This document shows positions 14,798 through 18,970 of a stretch of DNA of 18,970 nucleotides, piece by piece. A program made the translations under genes and the position numbers. Source of the stretch: Elusimicrobiota bacterium (GTDB lineage: Bacteria; Elusimicrobiota; Elusimicrobia; FEN-1173). Within the stretch, counting starts at the first letter, position 1. Every line of letters starts with the position of its first letter. Below the pieces are notes generated by a model. That model had not been told where the DNA came from. It worked only from the letters and a program-made list of their open reading frames with translations, and made no database searches. Where the stretch lies: assembly GCA_003158755.1 (NCBI GenBank), contig PMLF01000191.1:1983-20952 (forward strand), in the 5' to 3' direction.

Positions 14798-15903
14798 TAG
14801 CCCGCCCCCTCTCCGGCAACGGCCGCCGCGCGCCCCATGCGGACGCGCCGCAGGATTTCCATGGGCAATTGGGACAGCGGGCAGACGCGTTCCGCCAGTC
14901 CCGCCCGCACCACGAACCCCGGCATTCCCCACACGACCGAGGAGGCCTCATCCTGGGCCACGATCTGGCCTCCCCCCTCCTTGACGCGTTCGCATCCCCG
15001 CAGCCCGTCTTGCCCCATGCCCGTCATGATCACGGCGAGGGTGCGTCCCCCGTATGCCTTGGCGGCCGAGCGGAACAAAACGTCGACCGAAGGACGGCAG
15101 GAGTTTTCCGGGGAATCCTTGTTAAGGCGCAATCGGACCGCTCCGCCTTCCCGCTCCACCGCCATGTGGTGGTCGCCGGGAGCGATGTAGACGTGCCCCG
15201 CTTCCAGGATTTCCCCGCCAGAGGCTTCGGAGACCGCCATCCGGCATTTGGAGGCCAGCCGGTCGGCCAGGAACTTGGTGAAGATCGGAGGCATGTGCTG
15301 GACGACGAGTAATGGGACCGGGAAATCCTTGGGCAGGAGCGGCAAGATCTCGGCCAAGGCGTTGGGACCTCCCGTCGAAATGCCGATGACGACGACCTCC
15401 AGGCGGGACGAATCCAACAGCGACAAATCGACGGCGGTGGGCACCGCGGCGGAGGTTCGACCAAGTTCTTGGGCGGGGGGAAAAATGTCCTCGGCCATTC
15501 GGCAGAACGTCTTCACCTTCGGGATCAGGTCCTCACGAAGTTTCGCCAACGCCGCGTCGCGGTTGCGCACGTCGGCCGGTTTCGTCACGTAGTCGGTGGC
15601 GCCCAAACTCAATGCGTCCAAGGTGACCACCGCGCCGTGCTCGGTGAGGTTCGACACCATGAGGATGGGAAGGTTCGGGTATTCTTTGCGGAGGGCGGCC
15701 AGGGTTTCCAGGCCCGACATCTCGGGCATGTCGACGTCCAACGTGACCAAATCGGGGTTGCAAAAGGGCATTTTCGCCAGGGCGACGCGGCCGGTGGCGG
15801 CGATGTCGGCGATTTCGATGGCGGGATCGGCCGAAAGCGCGTCGGTCAAAAGCCGACGGGCCACGACGGAGTCATCGACGATCAGAACGCGGATTTTTCG
15901 CAC
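14797..15903 (-). CDS. cheB: Chemotaxis protein-glutamate methylesterase/deamidase CheB
   Basis: Removes receptor methyl groups and deamidates receptor glutamines; 368 residues. The N-terminal receiver has D10-D11 and the phosphorylation site D56 (LDVDMPEMSG). The C-terminal esterase has the full catalytic triad: S176 (GISTGGP), H203 (VQHMPP) and D299 (MTGMGQDG). A linker of about 30 residues joins the two domains. The start is GTG at 15903, with GGGGGA just upstream. It lies 21 nt after cheY and overlaps cheR by one base. Nothing is missing; it should be a functional phosphorylation-activated enzyme. Confidence 0.95.
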   Translation of the reverse strand: MRKIRVLIVDDSVVARRLLTDALSADPAIEIADIAATGRVALAKMPFCNPDLVTLDVDMPEMSGLETLAALRKEYPNLPILMVSNLTEHGAVVTLDALSLGATDYVTKPADVRNRDAALAKLREDLIPKVKTFCRMAEDIFPPAQELGRTSAAVPTAVDLSLLDSSRLEVVVIGISTGGPNALAEILPLLPKDFPVPLLVVQHMPPIFTKFLADRLASKCRMAVSEASGGEILEAGHVYIAPGDHHMAVEREGGAVRLRLNKDSPENSCRPSVDVLFRSAAKAYGGRTLAVIMTGMGQDGLRGCERVKEGGGQIVAQDEASSVVWGMPGFVVRAGLAERVCPLSQLPMEILRRVRMGRAAAVAGEGAG

Positions 15904-15924
15904 GGAGTTCCCCCGGGTCCTGGA

Positions 15925-16296
15925 TCAGGCGTGGGCGATGCCCATCAGGCTCAACTTTTCCAAGATCATGTCTTTGGTGAAGGGTTTCATCACGTATTCG
16001 TTGGCGCCCGCCTCGAGGGCCTTGGCCACCTGGGCGATCTCGGTTTCCGTGGTCACCATCATCAGGCGCATGCCGTCGTGGGCGTGGTCGGCCCGAACGG
16101 CGCGGATGAAGTCGAACCCGTCCATCACCGGCATGTTCCAATCCACGAGAGCGATGTCGGCGCTACCCACCTCGCGTAGTCGGTCCAGCGCCAAGCGCCC
16201 GTCGGCCGCTTCCACCACCTCGAAGCCGCATTCGGTGAGGATCCGTTTCAGGATCGTTCGCACCGCGGCGGAGTCGTCGATCACTAACGCACGCAT
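15925..16296 (-). CDS. cheY: CheY response regulator (upstream of cheB)
   Basis: A 123-residue stand-alone receiver. Key residues: D7-D8, phosphorylation site D52 (ALVDWNMPVMDG), T82/T83 (MVTTE) and K104 (MKPF). The DWNMPxMDG and MVTTE strings are characteristic of flagellar-switch CheY proteins, so this copy is the better candidate for the motor-binding CheY. It has the strongest Shine-Dalgarno sequence in the window (AAAGGAGG, 6 nt before the ATG). A 132-nt gap with inverted heptamer repeats separates it from mcp, so it may be expressed independently or at a different level from the upstream genes. Confidence 0.93.
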   Translation of the reverse strand: MRALVIDDSAAVRTILKRILTECGFEVVEAADGRLALDRLREVGSADIALVDWNMPVMDGFDFIRAVRADHAHDGMRLMMVTTETEIAQVAKALEAGANEYVMKPFTKDMILEKLSLMGIAHA

Positions 16297-16302
16297 GTTC
16301 AG

Positions 16303-16310
16303 CCTCCTTT
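16303..16310 (-). promoter_or_regulatory. Strong Shine-Dalgarno sequence of cheY
   Basis: On the minus strand AAAGGAGG lies 6 nt before the ATG at 16296. It stands out because most other starts in this window have weak or no ribosome binding sites. Confidence 0.7.
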
Positions 16311-16324
16311 TAAAATTCGCATAA

Positions 16325-16419
16325 CCAAAGGCAAAAGGTAAAAGTAAAAAGTAAGGTTGCCATTAAAGGGCGCTTCTTTCCACCCTTTTGCCTTTTACCT
16401 TTTAACTTTTACCTTATTC
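16325..16419. repeat. Inverted heptamer-repeat array between mcp and cheY
   Basis: The left arm (16325-16357) is a run of degenerate 7-mers of the type TAAAAGG or CAAAAGG. The right arm (16383-16419) holds the complementary 7-mers CCTTTTG, CCTTTTA and ACTTTTA. A 12-bp perfect inverted repeat, AAAGGCAAAAGG at 16327-16338 and CCTTTTGCCTTT at 16384-16395, joins them across 45 nt. An inner AAAGGG/CCCTTT pair (16365-16370 and 16383-16388) offers an alternative fold. The AT-rich composition contrasts with the GC-rich surroundings. It resembles short tandem heptamer repeats known from other bacteria; its function here is unknown. Confidence 0.75.
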
Positions 16420-16428
16420 AAGCACTGG

Positions 16429-17949
16429 TTAGAACTTAAACCTTCCGACGTGCTTTTGCAAGGCCGCCGCCATGGCCGCCAGTTCCTGGGCGGCTTTTCT
16501 CGTTTGGGCCGCGGAGGTCGTGGTGCTCTGAACGGCCTGCGCCACGGCCGAGATGTTGAGGGCGATTTCCGCCGAGCCCCGAGCCGCCTCGGAGGAATTC
16601 CGGCCGATTTCGTTGGTCGTGACCGACTGTTCCTCGACGGCACCGGCGATGGCGTTCTGGATGTCCGAAATTTGGTTGATCACTTTGCCGATTTGGGCGA
16701 TGACCTGTACCGCGCTCTTGGTGTCGTTCTGGATCGCCTCGATCCGGCGGCCGATGTCCTCGGTGGCCTTGGTCGTCTCCTTGGCCAAATCCTTGACCTC
16801 GTTGGCGACGACGGCGAACCCTTTGCCCGCCTCCCCGGCGCGGGCCGCCTCGATGGTGGCGTTCAGGGCCAGCAAGTTCGTCTGCTCGGCGATGGAGGTG
16901 ATGACGCGGATCACCTGCCCGATCTCGGCGCTGGACCGGCCCAGTTTGTCAACGGTGGTGTTGGCGGTGTCGGCCATCCTCACCGCCGCCAGAGCCACCT
17001 TGGCGGCCTGGTTGGCGTTCTGGGCGACCTCTTTGATGCTGGCTCCCATTTCCTCGGCCGAGGCCGACACGGTCTGGACGTTGCGACTGAACTCGTCGGC
17101 CGCCGCCGACACGACCGTCGCCTGGGAGGCCGTTTCCGACGCGCCGGCGGAGAGCTCCTGGCTGACCCCCGACAGGTTATCGGAGGAGACGGTCAAGTCC
17201 CGGGCGTTTTCGGCGATGGCCTGGATCGCCTCCTTGACGCGGGCCAGGGTCTCGTTCAAGTCTTTGGCCATCTGGCCCATTTCGTCGTCGGAAACGACGG
17301 CCGCGTGGTGGGTAAAATCCAATACGGCTTGGGCGTGCAGGCTCTCCACGAAGTTCCGCAGGGCGCCGTTGAGCCGACTCAAAAAGAGGAACGTCCCAAA
17401 CAAGGAAAGACAGGTGACGAGGACGGCGGCCAAGGTGGAAAAGAGGAGGAGTCTCCGGTTCTGCCGGTCCCCTTCCTCCCGCCGTTTCCCCTGGAGAGCG
17501 ATGGTCTCGGTTTGAAGCCGGAGGACGGCTTCCGCGGCCGGAACGGCGGAGGCGGGCGCCGTCGCGGAGACGGCCGAAAGGGCGTCTTTCGCCCGGCCCA
17601 GCGTGTCGGCCAGTCCCGTCGCCCGCGTCTCTCCCTCCGATTCGACGGGGGCCTCGCTCCGTTCCAAGTCCTCGGCGACGGAACGGACGTCGTCCAACGT
17701 TTTCACCGCGTCGCGCAGGTCCCGTTCCGCCGTGCCGTTCCCCCGCAACAATCCGAGGGCGGCCCGCAGGGCGTCGTCCGCCGCTTGGTGGATCTCCAGG
17801 GCTTCCCGGTTCTGTCGGCGCTCTTGGAGGTCGTGGACGCGGCTGAGGCTGAGGAAGGCCAACAGTACGAGTACGGGGAACAGGATCCCCACCATCACCA
17901 GGAGAATTTTTCGAGGAAGCTTGGATTGAAGGGCCTGGGAAGAGTTCAT
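16429..17949 (-). CDS. Methyl-accepting chemotaxis protein
   Basis: A 506-residue membrane receptor. TM1 is about 14-36 and TM2 about 166-188, enclosing a periplasmic part of about 130 residues that is mostly helical, rich in Ala, Glu and Arg, and resembles a four-helix-bundle sensor; no Cache or PAS fold is recognisable. A HAMP domain follows (about 189-245, with DDEMGQMAKDLN). The cytoplasmic coiled coil contains the hairpin tip EQTNLLALNATIEAARAGE near 354-372, which binds CheA and CheW. It ends HVGRFKF without a CheR/CheB tether. ATG at 17949 overlaps the cheW stop as ATGA; a much longer in-frame reading to 18606 runs through cheW and is spurious. The ligand is unknown. Confidence 0.95.
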   Translation of the reverse strand: MNSSQALQSKLPRKILLVMVGILFPVLVLLAFLSLSRVHDLQERRQNREALEIHQAADDALRAALGLLRGNGTAERDLRDAVKTLDDVRSVAEDLERSEAPVESEGETRATGLADTLGRAKDALSAVSATAPASAVPAAEAVLRLQTETIALQGKRREEGDRQNRRLLLFSTLAAVLVTCLSLFGTFLFLSRLNGALRNFVESLHAQAVLDFTHHAAVVSDDEMGQMAKDLNETLARVKEAIQAIAENARDLTVSSDNLSGVSQELSAGASETASQATVVSAAADEFSRNVQTVSASAEEMGASIKEVAQNANQAAKVALAAVRMADTANTTVDKLGRSSAEIGQVIRVITSIAEQTNLLALNATIEAARAGEAGKGFAVVANEVKDLAKETTKATEDIGRRIEAIQNDTKSAVQVIAQIGKVINQISDIQNAIAGAVEEQSVTTNEIGRNSSEAARGSAEIALNISAVAQAVQSTTTSAAQTRKAAQELAAMAAALQKHVGRFKF

Positions 17950-18380
17950 ACCGACGCTCCCTGGATCACTTTGTCGATGTCGAGGGCCAGGAGGAGCCGA
18001 TCCTTCAGCTTGTAGGCCCCCAGGATCAGGTCCCGGGCGACGCCCGTCAGGGTTTCCGGCGGTTTCTCGAAGGTATCGGGGTCGACGGTGATGACGGCGC
18101 CGATCGTGTCGACCAAAAGGCTGATCGCCTCCTCGCCGGTGTGAATGACGACGTTCATAGGCTGCAAGGTCGGGGGACGGGGGGGAAGCTCTAACCGGCG
18201 GCGGAGGTCGATGCCGGTCACGATCTGGCCGCGCAAATTGATGAGGCCGCTGATGACGTCGGGCGCCAGTGGGATCCGGGTCAGTTCCAAGGTCCGGATG
18301 ACTTCCTGGACCTTGCGGACGTCCACTCCGAAAAGGAACGAATCCAAATAGAACGTGCAGAATTGCGTGGTGTCCGTCAT
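17946..18380 (-). CDS. cheW: Chemotaxis adaptor CheW
   Basis: Links receptors to CheA in the signalling array; 144 residues, a single CheW domain. Typical strings are QFCTFYLDSFLFGVDV at the N-terminus, GLINLRGQIVTGIDLRRRL in the middle and LLVDTIGAVITV further on. The gene lies 8 nt after the cheA stop and overlaps mcp by ATGA. Only a weak ribosome binding site is visible, so expression probably depends on coupling within the operon. Confidence 0.95.
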   Translation of the reverse strand: MTDTTQFCTFYLDSFLFGVDVRKVQEVIRTLELTRIPLAPDVISGLINLRGQIVTGIDLRRRLELPPRPPTLQPMNVVIHTGEEAISLLVDTIGAVITVDPDTFEKPPETLTGVARDLILGAYKLKDRLLLALDIDKVIQGASV

Positions 18381-18388
18381 GGAAGTCG

Positions 18389-18970
18389 TTACGCCTGGGC
18401 GAAGAAACCCGGCATGGCCCCCTTGATGAGGTTTTCCACGTCCAACAGTTCCGTGACCCGTCCGTGGATGACGGCCGACCCCGTGACCCCCGATCGCGTG
18501 CCCGGGGACTGCATTTCGAGGGATTCCTCCACGATGTCCAGGATGTGGTCCACCAGGAGTCCAACGCTCTTGTCGTTTTTCGTGTATACCACCACCTGCA
18601 CCACATCCCTTCCCCCGTCGGCCGGGGACGCGTTGCGCGGCTGGCGTCGCCTTTCCGGGAGCGCCTGGGAGAGGCTCAGCAAAGGAAGGATCTCTCCCCG
18701 GTATTGGACGACTTCCTGGTCCCCGGCGCGTTCGATTGAGGGGCGGGGGAATTCCTCCAGGCGCGCCACGGCGGAAAGGGGGATGGCCATCTGGCCGTTG
18801 TCCGGAGTGCGGAAAAGGAGGAGGGACTGCCGGTTGTCCACGACGTGGACCGGTTCCTCGACCCGCTCCGTGAAGGCGTGGTCGCCGACTTCGGCCAGGA
18901 CGTGGGCCTGGAGCGCCAGCCCAAGCACGTCCAGGATCAGCGCCACCCGGCCGTCGCCCATGATGGTCGC
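18389..18970 (-). CDS. cheA: Chemotaxis histidine kinase CheA, C-terminal fragment (cut by window edge)
   Basis: The frame stays open to the window end (194 codons to the stop), so the start, HPt, dimerisation and kinase domains lie outside. The visible N-terminal part reads ATIMGDGRVALILDVLGLA, the end of the regulatory CheW-like (P5) domain of CheA. A second CheW-like domain follows (about residues 40-185 of the fragment), with LLLFRTPDNGQMAIPLSAV, VVQYRGEILPLLSL and VGLLVDHILDIVEE. CheA proteins with a tandem CheW domain are known in several phyla. An internal ATG at 18961 is not the start. It is the first visible gene of the operon, 8 nt before cheW. Confidence 0.85.
   Translation of the reverse strand, partial: ATIMGDGRVALILDVLGLALQAHVLAEVGDHAFTERVEEPVHVVDNRQSLLLFRTPDNGQMAIPLSAVARLEEFPRPSIERAGDQEVVQYRGEILPLLSLSQALPERRRQPRNASPADGGRDVVQVVVYTKNDKSVGLLVDHILDIVEESLEMQSPGTRSGVTGSAVIHGRVTELLDVENLIKGAMPGFFAQA

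Noticed and set aside
16357..18015. Long antisense open frame (552 codons) opposite mcp.
   Set aside because: Shadow of the MCP gene: no domain, biased composition, no ribosome binding site, and the opposite strand encodes an unmistakable receptor.
17950..18606. Apparent fusion of the MCP frame with upstream sequence through cheW.
   Set aside because: The extension is an out-of-frame reading of cheW and cheA; the ATGA junction at 17946-17949 marks the true start.

Overview
The window is 18,970 bp of gene-dense, high-GC bacterial DNA with no gene-free stretch longer than 300 bases. It reads as a Gram-negative-type, chemotactic heterotroph: an exported peptidoglycan amidase, membrane-linked FAD/Fe-S D-2-hydroxyacid dehydrogenases, and a chemotaxis operon with CheX. 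No rRNA, tRNA, CRISPR array, prophage or transposase gene is visible. The lineage cannot be fixed from sequence alone. An uncultivated phylum-level lineage (for example Elusimicrobiota or a former deltaproteobacterial group) is only a guess.

Layout. (1) 58-3164, plus strand: a DUF819 membrane protein overlapping (ATGA) an N-acetylmuramoyl-L-alanine amidase whose N-terminal coding region contains a 75-bp palindromic repeat. (2) 5555-3139, minus strand: a compact cluster of a double-ACT (GcvR-like) protein, peptide deformylase and an APC-family amino acid permease. The permease end overlaps the amidase end by 26 bp. (3) 5642-9223, plus: a 1,193-residue DUF3683-type FAD/Fe-S dehydrogenase. (4) 9856-9230, minus: a site-2-protease-family (M50) membrane peptidase. 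(5) 10045-13045, plus: a glycolate-oxidase-like operon, made of a GlcD-GlcE fusion and a GlcF-like Fe-S subunit that has lost its second cysteine-rich (CCG) domain. (6) 18970-13147, minus: chemotaxis operon in transcription order cheA (cut by the window edge), cheW, mcp, cheY, cheB, cheR, cheX, cheY.

The most distinctive feature is a family of three 75-bp REPIN-like elements (1244-1318, 9906-9980, 13019-13093). Each has two 29-nt hairpins in opposite orientation separated by exactly 17 nt. One lies in frame inside the amidase N-terminus. One lies in the divergent promoter region before glcDE. One supplies the last codons and the stop codon of the truncated glcF. The last two are direct repeats that bracket the glc operon.

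How the genes fit together: two independent FAD/Fe-S systems probably oxidise D-2-hydroxyacids (glycolate, D-lactate or 2-hydroxyglutarate) and pass electrons to the respiratory chain. The che cluster encodes a near-complete receptor-kinase-adaptation pathway: MCP to CheW/CheA to CheY, with adaptation by CheB/CheR and CheY-P removal by CheX. Several non-coupled genes lack a Shine-Dalgarno sequence and have a -10-like hexamer very close to the ATG, which suggests leaderless transcripts.
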